Of a stretch of 64,000 nucleotides of DNA, positions 34,908 to 45,217 are shown one piece after another. Position numbers and translations under genes: made by a program. Origin of the DNA: Stomoxys calcitrans (taxonomy: Eukaryota; Arthropoda; Insecta; Diptera; Muscidae); assembly GCF_963082655.1 (NCBI RefSeq), contig NC_081553.1, positions 226,103,070-226,167,069 on the forward strand, written 5' to 3'. The number at the start of each line of letters is the position of its first letter. The first letter of the stretch is position 1. The notes below the pieces were generated by a model that was not told the origin of the DNA, ran no database searches, and worked only from the letters and a program-made list of their open reading frames with translations.

Positions 34908-36783
34908 ATACCCTCCGCCATAGGATGGGGGTATACTAATTTCGTCATTCTGTTTGTAACTCCTCGAAATACTCGTCTAAGACCCCATAAGTCAATCTAG
35001 CCATGTCCATCCGTCTGTCTGTTGAAAGCACGTTAACTTTCGAAAGAGTAAAGCTAGCCGCTTGAAATTTTGCACAAATACTTTTATTAGTTTAGGTCGG
35101 TTGGGAGAGTAAATGGCTCATCCTATATCGGTCCATAATTTGATATATTGTAGCTGCCATTTGAACCGATCTTGGATCTTGACTTCTTGAGCCTCTAGAG
35201 GGCGCAATTCTCATCCGATTTGGCTGAACAACTGTGTTAAGTATGGTTCAAATCGGTTCATAACCTGGTGTTGCTGCCATATAAACCGATCTTGGATCTT
35301 GATTTCTTGAGCCGCTAGAGGGCGCAATTATAGTCCGATTTGGCTGAAAGTTTGCATGAGATGTTTTGCTGTTACTTCCAAGAACTGTGCTTAGTATGGT
35401 TTAAATCGGTTCATAGCCTGGTATAGCTGCCATATAAACCGATCTTGGATCTTGACTTCTTGAGCCTCTAGAGGGCGCACTTCTCATCCGATTTGGCTGA
35501 ACAACTGTGTTAAGTATGGTTCAAATCGGTTCATAACCTGGTGTAGCTGTCATATAAGCCGATCTTGGATCTTGATTTCTTAAGCCGCTAGAGGGCGAAA
35601 TTCTAGTCCGATTTAACTGAACGTGTTGTTGTAGTATCACTTCCAACAACTGTCTTAGTACGGTTTAAATCGGTTCATAACCTGGTATAGCTACCATATA
35701 AACCGATCTTGGATCTTGAGCCTCTAGAGGGCGCAATTCTCAGCCGGTTTGGCTGAAATTTTGCTTGAGATGTTTTGTTACGACTTCCAACAACTGTGCT
35801 TAGTATGGCGCAAATTGGTACATAACTTGATATAGCTGCCATATAAACCAATCTTGGATCTTGACTTCATGAGCCTGTAGAGGGCGCGATTCTCGTCCAT
35901 CTTAATCGGTTCATAACCTGGTATAGTTGCCATATAAACCGATTTTGGATCTTGACTTCATGAGCCTTTAGAGGGCGCAATTCTCATCCGATTTGGCTGA
36001 AATTTTGCACGTGGTGTTTTGAAATCGCTTTCAACAACTGTGCTGAGTATGGTTTAAATTGGTTCATAACCTGGCATGGCTACCATATAAACCGATGTCG
36101 GATTTTGACTTCTTGAACCTCTAGAGGGCGCAATTCTCACCCGGTTTGGCTGAAATTTTGCTTGAGATGTTTTGTTATGACTTCCAACAACTGTGCTTAG
36201 TATGGAGCAAATCGTTACATAACTTGATATAGCTGCGATATAAACCGATCTTGGATCTTGACTACATGAGCCTGTAGAGGGCGCAATTCTCGTCCGTCTT
36301 AATCGGTTCATAACCTGGTATAGCTGCCATATAAACCTATTTTGGATCTTGACTTCATGAGCCTCTAGAGGGCGCAATTCTCATCCGATTTGGCTGTAGC
36401 TGCCATATAAACAGTTCTGGGATCTTGACTTCTTGACCATGACCTTCAAGACAGATGTCTAATATGGTCTGAATCGATCTATACCTTGATACAGCTCCCA
36501 TATAAACCGATCTACCGATTTTGATTCTTAAGCCCCTTCACGGCGCAATTCTTTTACGAATGGACTGAAATATTACACAATGACTTCTGCAATGTTCAGC
36601 ATTCAATTCACTTATGGTCCGAATCAGACTATAACTTGATATAGCTCCAATAGCATAACAGTTCCTGTTTATTATTCTTTGTTTGCCTAAAAAGAGATAC
36701 CACGCAAACTACTCGACAAATGCTATCCATGGTGGAGGGTATATAAGATTCGGCCCGGCCAAACTTAGCACTCTCTTACTTGT
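34908..36783 (+). repeat. R1 repeat, long copy with both termini
   Basis: Left end tataccctccgccataggat and gggggtatac, right end ggagggtatataagattcgg, cccggcc and cttagcactctcttacttg. About ten modules with tagagggcgcaattctcatc lie between. The most complete R1 copy in the window. Confidence 0.85.
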
Positions 36784-38145
36784 TTAATTTATCATAGACG
36801 CTTTAATAATAAAATAATAACACAAACCATATATAAATTTTTAATGAATTGTTTGTTTTATTTTCATTTTTCTTTAATTTAATAATCATGTTCATAAGCA
36901 AATGCTCTTAAATGCAAACAATAATATGTATGAAGGTATACAATAATAACTTATTTTCTTTAGGTATGTATATATATTCTCCTTCTTCTTCTTCTTTTTG
37001 TTTAACTTACTGACTAAACGTAATTCGATAACAATGCTGATCGCTTGTTAGTAGAGTTCTTAAAGACTAGGATTAGAAATATAAACTTGGGTTTTTGTTT
37101 TTATGCAAATTTTTGATTTATTTTCAATTTTTTTAATTTTTAGTTTTCCATTCGTTTGATTAAGAGTACATCATTAGAAAATTGCATTTTATTAAAGTTT
37201 TTTTTTTTTTGGTCAGTATCAGCTTCAAATCGAATACATTGAAAAGGTGCAGAATTATTTGGGGGAGGGAAAGGAAATTAATTCCAAATAAATTCAATGG
37301 TAAAAATTAAAAATGCATGTCAGCTGAGCTTTTACACTTAACTGTCTCTTGAATGCTGATGTGATACGTTGCGTTACGTTACGTTATGTCTAATTACATT
37401 AGGCGGTTTAAACCAAATCGTTGATCATATCAGTCAGGCCGCCCGCCTATCGCACACCTTCTCCTTGCACAGCAATCAGACAGAATTTAATTCTAGACTA
37501 GCAAATAGGCAAAACTTATGCGAACTTTTTTCTTTTGTTTTTTTTGTTTGTTTTAATTCTTTTGTGTAACTTGACATTGCTTAAGTGCTTTTGATTTCCG
37601 TTATTGGTTTTTTTTTTTAATTTGATTTCTTTTCATATTTGAAAATGCTAACTATTTTTGAAGAATTCCGTTATTTGTTTAAAGGAAATTTTTTTTTGGG
37701 TTTGTTAAGTCCTCAGACGATAGTCCTTCAACAAAATGTAAGATTTTGATCTAATTGTTGTGTTTGTTTTTTTTGCTCTTATAAAAGAAACCTTTCGAAG
37801 CTCATATCGTTTTTTGGTTTGAATGAAGCCTCTGCTGTTGATGTCTGTTGTATGTGTATGGGGGGTTTTGGTTTGTTGTCGTTTTAAAAAGACTTCGTCT
37901 ACAAATTTTAACAACTTGGGGCTTAATTTTATGAAACTTGGTCCTTTCATGTTTACCTTGTTTATCGTTTACGTAGGCTTTTTTAAGTTTTTGTTTTTAT
38001 GTTTTATATAACAATAAGGGGAGGTTGTCTATTTATACTTAAAGATTATGTGATCTGGTTTTAAATGCAACCTAAATTTTAAAGAAAAAAATATTTAAAA
38101 TATTGTAATTAGATTATGTTAACTGAATGTGATTAGCCCTAAGGA
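36784..38145. other. AT-rich, largely unique sequence
   Basis: Resembles UTR or intergenic DNA with long T runs. A 13-codon opening at 37446-37408 (-) was considered and rejected. Confidence 0.3.
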
Positions 38146-38159
38146 TACAGGGTGATCCA

Positions 38160-38345
38160 ATTTGTAAGGTACTATGCCATGTAAAACTTCTCTCCAAAAA
38201 GGCATGGCACCGTGGCACGCCGTTCGGACTTGGCTATAAAAAGGAGGCCCCTTATCATTGAGCTTAAAATTTGAATCGGACAGCACTCAGTGATATGTGA
38301 GAAGTTTGCCCCAACTCCTTTGTGGGCAAATTTGCAATTTACACA
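38160..38345 (+). mobile_element. 5'-truncated SINE
   Basis: SINE body ggtactatgccatgtaaaac, ggaggccccttatcattgag and gtgagaagtttgcccc, lacking the tRNA head. It begins 12 bp inside the composite's left end. Confidence 0.75.
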
Positions 38346-38349
38346 TATT

Positions 38350-40345
38350 TTATAAATTTTTCCAAAATTTTAGTTTTGTAGAAAATTTCGCCAAAACGAA
38401 GTTTTAATAGACAATTATGCCAAAATTAAATTTTTAAAGAACATTTTATAAAAATTTTAATTTTATAGAAGATTATATAAAATTTAATTTTATAGGAGAT
38501 TTTAAGAACATTTTTTTTTTGGGAAAATTTTGTAAAAATTTGTTTTCAAAGAAATTTTGTCAAAATTTTGTTAAAAATTTATTTCCACAGAAATTTTCAA
38601 AATTTTATTTTTATTTTTTTTTTCAAATTTTCATTTTCCAAAAAATTTTGTCGAAATTTTATTATAATAGAAAATTTTTTGTTGTAGAAAATTTTGTCAA
38701 AAATTTATTTTTATAGGAAATTTTGTCAAAAAATTTTTTTTATAGAAAATTTTGTCTAAAATTTACTTTTATTTTTAAATTTTTTTTTCAAAATTTTCAT
38801 TTTCGAAAAAATTTAGTCGAAATTTCATTATTATAGAAAATTTTTTGTTGTAGAAAATTTTGTCAAAAATTTTGTTTTTTTTTTAGAAAATTTTGTCAAA
38901 AATTTTTTTATGGAAAATTTTGTCAAAAATTTATTTGTATAAAAAATTTTGTCAAGATTTTATTTTAATAGAAAATTTTGTCAAAAATTTTTTTTTATAG
39001 AAAATTTTGTCAAAAAAAAATTTTTATAGAAAATTTTGTCAAAAAAATTTTTTTTAAGGAAAATTTTGTCAAAAATTTTGTTTTTATACAAAATTTTGTC
39101 AAAATTTTATTTTTATAGAAAATTTTGTCAACATTTTACTTTCATAGAAAATTTTGTCAGAATTTTATTTTTATAGAAAATTTTATCAAAATGTTGTTTT
39201 TAATAGAAAATTTAGCATAATTGTATTCTAATAGAAAATTTTGTCAAAATTTATTTTTTGGAAAATCTAAAAGACATTATTTAATTCTTTAAATAATTTA
39301 ATTTAATTCTTTTAATTCTTATAGAACATTTTGTCAAAAATTTTCTTTCTTTTTTTTTAGCAAATTTTGCCAACATTTTATTTTAAAGAATTTTTTTTTT
39401 TCAAAATATTTTCATTTAAAGAAAATTTTATAAAAATTTTATTTCTTTGGAAAATTGTGTCAAAATTTAATTTTTATACAAAATTTTGTCTGGATTTTAT
39501 TTTTATAGAAAATTTTGAATTAATTAGAAACTTTTTTTTGAATTTAATTTTTATAGAACATTTTGTCCAATTTTTTTTTTATAAAATTATTTGTCAAAAT
39601 TTTCTTTTTTGTGGCAAATTTTTTCAAAATTTTATTTTAAAAGTTTTTTTTTTTAAATTTCATTTAAAAAAAATTTCAATATTTTATTTAATAGAAAATT
39701 GTATAAAAATTTAATTTCTTTGGAAAATTTTGTCAAAATTTTATTTTTATGGAAAATTTTGTCAAAATGTTATTTTAATGGAAAATTTTGTCAAAATTTT
39801 ATTTTTATGGAAAATTTTATATTAATGAAAAAGTTTCTCAAAATTATATTTTTATGGAAAATTTTGTAAAAATTTTGTCAAAATTATATTTTTATGGAAA
39901 ATTTTGTTGTAGAAAATTTCTTTAACATATTTTAGAAAATTTAAATTTTATAGAAAATTAAATATTAAAAATTTGATTATCATGGGAAATTTCGTATAAT
40001 TTTCTTTTTGGAAAATTTTCCAAAAAAAAATTTTTTTTTTTAGTTTTTTATGGGAAATTTCGTCAATTTTTAATTTCTGTAAAAATTTGATTTATAGATT
40101 TTTTTTAATTTTTGAAATTAAAAAAAGAAAAAATCTTTTCCAAATTTAATTTTTTGGAAAATTTTCCAAAAATAAATTTTTTTTTTTAGTTTTTTATGGG
40201 AAATTTCGTCAATTTTTAATTTCTATAAAAATTTGATTTATAGATTTTTTTTTAATTTTTGAAATTAAAAAAAGAAAAAATCTTTTCCAAATTTAATTTT
40301 TATAGAAATATATGTCAAAATTTCATTTTTATAGAAAATTTTATC
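38350..40345. repeat. R3 array, about 2 kb, period near 30 bp
   Basis: Dozens of imperfect units of the form tagaaaattttgtcaaaatt plus ttatttttata. The open frames here are low-complexity translations of the unit (FVKILFL-type) and not genes. A smaller block resumes at about 40850-41070. Confidence 0.75.
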
Positions 40346-40359
40346 AAAAGGTATGTCTT

Positions 40360-40845
40360 CTGGGTTGAAACTATGCTGTTAAGAGTATTTTCCTCTATGA
40401 TGATCTATTTATGATCTTCGGCCTAACCGGCAAAAAAGTTGAAAATTAAATAATTCGTCAGAGTCCGGCCGGGATTCGAGCCTAGGCACACGGAGCAACA
40501 GCGAGAGCCATTGCCTTTGTCTAGCGTTCGAAGTCATGTGTGCCACGGAAGTAGTGTAATTGTCGCAGAAAAAAATCTGTCATTACACAAAAATACATGC
40601 ACTGGGAAAAACTACAGCTAAAAGACAGGGTTGTCGAGCGTGGTTAATGTGGTAATTGTATCATAGAGGTGTTTTCTCAATTAATACGATTCAAAACAAC
40701 ATACCAACGCACGGCCCTTGAAACCATCGCACCTAATATGGTAGAAAAGTCCTCTAACCAAAGACGAAACGCGTCCCGTAGTGTTTGGTGTGTGTTGCTA
40801 TCTCTGGCTTTCCTTTTTCATTTACAAAGAAAATCTCCGATCAAC
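40360..40845 (-). other. Non-array segment with a tRNA-like stretch
   Basis: This interrupts R3. On the minus strand it contains ctaggctcgaatcccggcc, a fair pol III B box, with tagacaaaggc upstream as a weak A box. It may be another SINE type. No ORF of note. Confidence 0.3.
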
Positions 40846-41089
40846 ATTTTTTTTATGAAAAATTTTGTCAAAATTTAATTTTAGCACAAAACTTTTTAAA
40901 TTTTTATAGAAAATTGTGTCTCTGAGAAATGTCAATAATGTATTTTTAGGGAAAATGTTGCGACAATTTCATTTCTATAAAAATGAAGAAAAAATCAGAA
41001 TTTTATTTCTATAGACAATTTTATCAACATTTTTTAGGCATTTCTTTGAGAAAAATAACTGTAAATATCAAAAGGATCACCCTGTATAG

Positions 41090-41845
41090 AGGCTAACATT
41101 TTATACGACATTTCAATACAACTGCCTTGTTGTCTTCTTAAGAAAGAAATGATTAAAAAACAATTCTATTTGTGAGTACTTGCCATTCAAGACTATGTTA
41201 ATACGGTATCATTTTAATTTCAATGCTAACCTAGTAGCATAAGATCATCTTTCATGCAGGATAGTTGTGTAACGCTTAAGGACTACTTAGGCTATTTTAA
41301 ATGACATTTGCATTTTATTTTGATTTGTTTATATATTATCTATATACGAACACATACTGATGTATGTATGTAGGTCTGTATGTTTGAAGGTATGCATAAA
41401 TGTTTGTAGTGATATATCATTAGTAAATGTTTGCATTAAATTTAAATCACATTAAATTTTGTATCCTTTTTTTGTTTTCATTTTTTTTGCCTTTCGGTTT
41501 TTGTTTTTTGGTATAAATACGAAAGTTTATATCTAAATGAAATCGATTGACATTTTGCAAATGAATGATAAATGGCAGGCGGTGTTTTTCGCTTTTCATT
41601 TTGGATGCTCGAATGCCCTTAATGAATGTTTCCCTCCCATGGCCGGCAATTTGTGTTTGGAGATGGCTGGGCTGTCTACGTAGAGGGGCTACTAAATTCT
41701 TCAAAGTTTTATTTTGTGTGTGGCAAGCAAAGGCGTTTTAATTTCTACAGAGTTACGAGCGGTTGGTCTCTGTGCAAAGAACAAGTGACAGAGATGAATT
41801 GTTTGAGACTTGTGTTTTGTTTTCTGAGACATTTTGGTCTTAAGG
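41090..41845. other. AT-rich sequence, nothing recognised
   Basis: Small opposed ORFs without splice or homology support. Confidence 0.3.
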
Positions 41846-41849
41846 GCGG

Positions 41850-42175
41850 TATGCACCTCAAACGAAATTTTCATTGCCATAAGAAGTGCCGTATGCGTAC
41901 CTAAAAATGTCTGCAAATTTGCACAAATTGTTACTGGAAGTACGTACGTCGTGTGCCAGCAGAAGAGAGCGGGAGAATGCGTAAGAGCGTGCGAGCTTGG
42001 TAATTGAGCGATGCCAAATTTCTACTGGAGATGTTTTCCCAGCAGAAATTTGCAGCATCAAAAGCTGTTTTATAAAAACCAGCTGTTTAGTCCAAATAAA
42101 TAGCAAAAGAGAGTAAAGGCTGTACTTACTCTCCTGCAAATTTTTACTGAAAAGGTACGCGAACAGACCTATTGA
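41850..42175. mobile_element. MITE-like repeat, inverse of the serpin-intron copy
   Basis: Ends ggtacgcgaacagacctatt, the inverse of the left end of 13728-13995, and shares gcaaatttgcacaaattgt and the agagcg block. The left boundary is uncertain. Confidence 0.5.
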
Positions 42176-42609
42176 CATAACCTAAGCGAAATTTTCTATT
42201 TGCTTTGTGTTACAGGGTGACATTGAAAGCATTGGATATTTGTTTTGGTTTCATTGCAAAAAAACTATTGCTTTGATTATTTTTTGCACCACGTAATGGT
42301 TTTATTTCTACAAAATAAGGCTTAATTTTGATAATTGGGTACTTTATCAGCAAAAAATGTGTGGCAGATTGGTCAAACGAATGCATAGTTTTTTGTCACC
42401 ATGTCTTTGCTACTGAAAATTCAGCTTGAGTTGCATACAGGGCGCTTTAATTGAAAGTAACAAATAGTGTTATCAGAACGGATGGTATAGGGATACTTTT
42501 TTATGAAAGGACAAATTAAAAAAAAAATTAATAATTTTGGAAAAAAAAAAATTAAAAACTAAACTTAAAATTTCCTATAAAAATGATTTTTTTTTAAATT
42601 TGGACAAAA

Positions 42610-44338
42610 TCTTATATAAAAACATAAATTTGTGTTTGTTTGTGCGCTCCTTAAAGTTTCAAAAACTGCTGAACCGATGTTCTTGAAATTTTCACAGCTG
42701 GTGCACAGATGCTGCAAAATAATCCCGCGGTGATATATGAAACGGGGGGAGGGAGGGGGGGAGTACCCTCCCCCTACCCTAATTTTCAGAAACACCAGAT
42801 CTCGGAGATGGTTGGTGCGATTTAAGCGAAATTTTATGTGCTCTCTTTAAGTAACCTTAAAAAAATTGGCATCGAAAGTTCGGATGAGGTACCTAAGGGG
42901 CAGCCCCACCCAAAACCTACCAAACATATATAAATACCAATCTTGACAATATGGGACTCAAATGAAAAGTATTTATGATTAGAAAACGTATCTGAAATCC
43001 AATTTCGGACCATGTGTTTGGGGGACCACCCCAACCCCCAAAACACCCCTAAATCAGACATTTTTAGCGACCATGGCAATATGTGACTCAAATGAAAGGT
43101 ATTTGCCAGTAGAATGCGAATCGGATATCCAAATGTGGGACTAAGAGTTTGGGGGCCGCCCTTCCCCAAAAACACCCCCAAAGGAAACAAATTTATGACC
43201 AAAGCAATATGGGGCTTAAATGAAAGGTCATTGGGAGTAAAGCCTGGATTTGATATCAATATTCCGAAAAAAGTGTCTATGGGATCACATCACACCCATA
43301 ACACAACCCAAATATGACGTATTTGCTGACCATTACAATATAGGGCTCAAATAAGAACACGAGTCTGATATATACTTTAAGGAACAAGTCACTGAGTGGC
43401 CATCCCATCCCCCAAATAGAACATGTATACCTATATGGGGCCGACATGAGAGGTATTTGGGAGTAGACCACGAAACTGAAGTCAACATTCAGGACCAACT
43501 ATCTGGGTGATGTCCCACCCCCATAAAAACCCCCAAGTAGGACGTATTTGCTCACCATAACAATTTGGGTCTTAAAGAGAGTGGAGCTCGATATAGACAG
43601 TTTTAAGGCCCATACCTCAAACCGGACATATTTGCTGACTTCTCCAATAAGGGGTTTAAATGAAAGGTATGTGAGATTAGAAAACGAATTTGATATCTTA
43701 TTGTGAGACCAATGGCAATATGGGGTTTAAATAAATGATATTTGAGAGCAGAGCACGATGCTGACATATTTTCAGGTCTAAGTTTTTGGGGAACCACCTC
43801 ACTCCCCAAATCACCTCTAACTTAGACATATTTACCGACCATGACATTGTGGGGCTTAAATGAAAGGTATTGGGGAGTAGAATACGAAATTGATACCCAT
43901 TTTCGGTATCAATTTTCTGGGGGTCTACCCCTTCTGATATACAAATATGGGACCATGTATTTGGGGCACCGCCCCTTCCCCAAAACAACCTCCAAAGTGT
44001 AAAAATTTACCGACAATGGCAATATGTGGCTAAAGGTCAATATGTGGCTCAAGAGGTATTTGAGATTAGAAAACGAAGTTGATAACCAATTTTTGGGCAA
44101 TAACTCCCCTTAAACCAATATGGGGTTTAAATAAATGGTATTTGAGAGTAGAGTATTATTCTGATATTTATTTTCAGGGCTAATTATCTGGGGGACCACC
44201 GAAAACACCGCTTAATCGGACATACATATTGGCCCGTCATGGCATACGGGGTTCAGATGAAAGGTATTTGGGAGTAAAGCACGAAATTCATACCCACTTT
44301 CGGGACCATGATCATGTGGGTCCACACCACCCCCTGTA
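42610..44338 (+). repeat. R2 (Helitron-like) repeat with intact 5' end
   Basis: Begins A-TCTTATATAAAAACATAA and tttgtgtttgtttgtgcg, the same 5' terminus as 15672, then modules with atatgggactcaaatgaaa and gggggaccaccccaaccccc. It ends near ccaccccctgtaca without the CTAG terminus. Confidence 0.65.
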
Positions 44339-44752
44339 CATTAAGTTTCGATAAAATTTTCTAAAAAAATGACAATCGAAAAAATTCTGTTAATAATTTA
44401 ACAAAGACTAAATTTAAAAAGTATGATAAATAAAAAAATTATAAAGAAATATTTTAAACAAATTTAAATAATTTTTTTGTCCAAACTTTCCAATTAAAAC
44501 AAAATGATTTTCAGAAATCGGTTAAACAAAATCCGAGTTTTTGAACTCTCTACTAACATTTAAAACTACAATAAATCATCAAACCAAGAAATACGATGAG
44601 TGGGTGAACGAGTTAGGGCTGGGGTTGCATGGGGCCAATGTTTTTATTTTGGGTGCGACAAGTGAAATATGTGCAATCTTTTTGTTTTTCGATTTTTCAT
44701 TTTGTTTCATGTTACCGTTTCCGTTGATTTCTTGTTAACAACATCATACTCG

Positions 44753-44782
44753 CTCTCTCTCTCTCTCTCTCTTTCTCTCAAG
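44753..44782. repeat. CT microsatellite
   Basis: A run of about 14 CT units. Short GT runs follow at about 44805-44820 and 44939-44950, and GAC/GAT triplets at about 45097-45130 near the Ly6 3' end. Confidence 0.85.
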
Positions 44783-45217
44783 TTGTACCTTTGCCACTGT
44801 GAGTGTATGTGTGTGTGTGCGTTTCCTATAGTTTGTCTTGGGTTTCCCACAAGCCAAAGCTTGGGTTGCATGTAGTGTGTTTTTGCTCAAAACTACTTGG
44901 GTATGGGAAAAAGTGTATTGCCAGGGTATATGAATGTATGTGTGTGTGTGAATGCGTGTGGTGTTGTTTGCATATATGGCTTTATACATAAATAAATTCT
45001 TATTATGTTTTTGTTGTATCGCTTGCTATGTTGCTCAGCCATGCTTTAGGGCTATATCGTTTTTCTTTACTATTCCTATAAGAGAACTATGAAGACAACG
45101 ACGACTATGATGACGACGACGACGACGGCGACTACCACCCGAACGATGGTGTTGATGGTGATGATGGGTATTTGTTGTTGTTGTTGTTGCTGCTGTCTAG
45201 AGCCCACTATAATAATG

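Larger units (their letters stand above)
38148..41084. mobile_element. 2.9-kb TA-flanked composite with CAGGGTGATCC ends
   Basis: Outer ends CAGGGTGATCC and GGATCACCCTG are perfect 11-bp inverted repeats, each flanked by TA (38146-38147, 41085-41086), as for Tc1/mariner. Inside are a SINE fragment, a 2-kb R3 array and a tRNA-like segment, but no transposase. Either a MITE loaded by later insertions and array growth, or an element that mobilised all of this. Confidence 0.6.

Noticed and set aside
37408..37446. Possible 13-codon terminal exon (AGGLTDMINDLV) on the minus strand
   Set aside because: The acceptor lacks a good pyrimidine tract and the exon is too short to judge.
39367..39714. 115-codon ORF in the AT-rich array
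   Set aside because: The translation is a low-complexity F/K/I/L repeat caused by the R3 unit.
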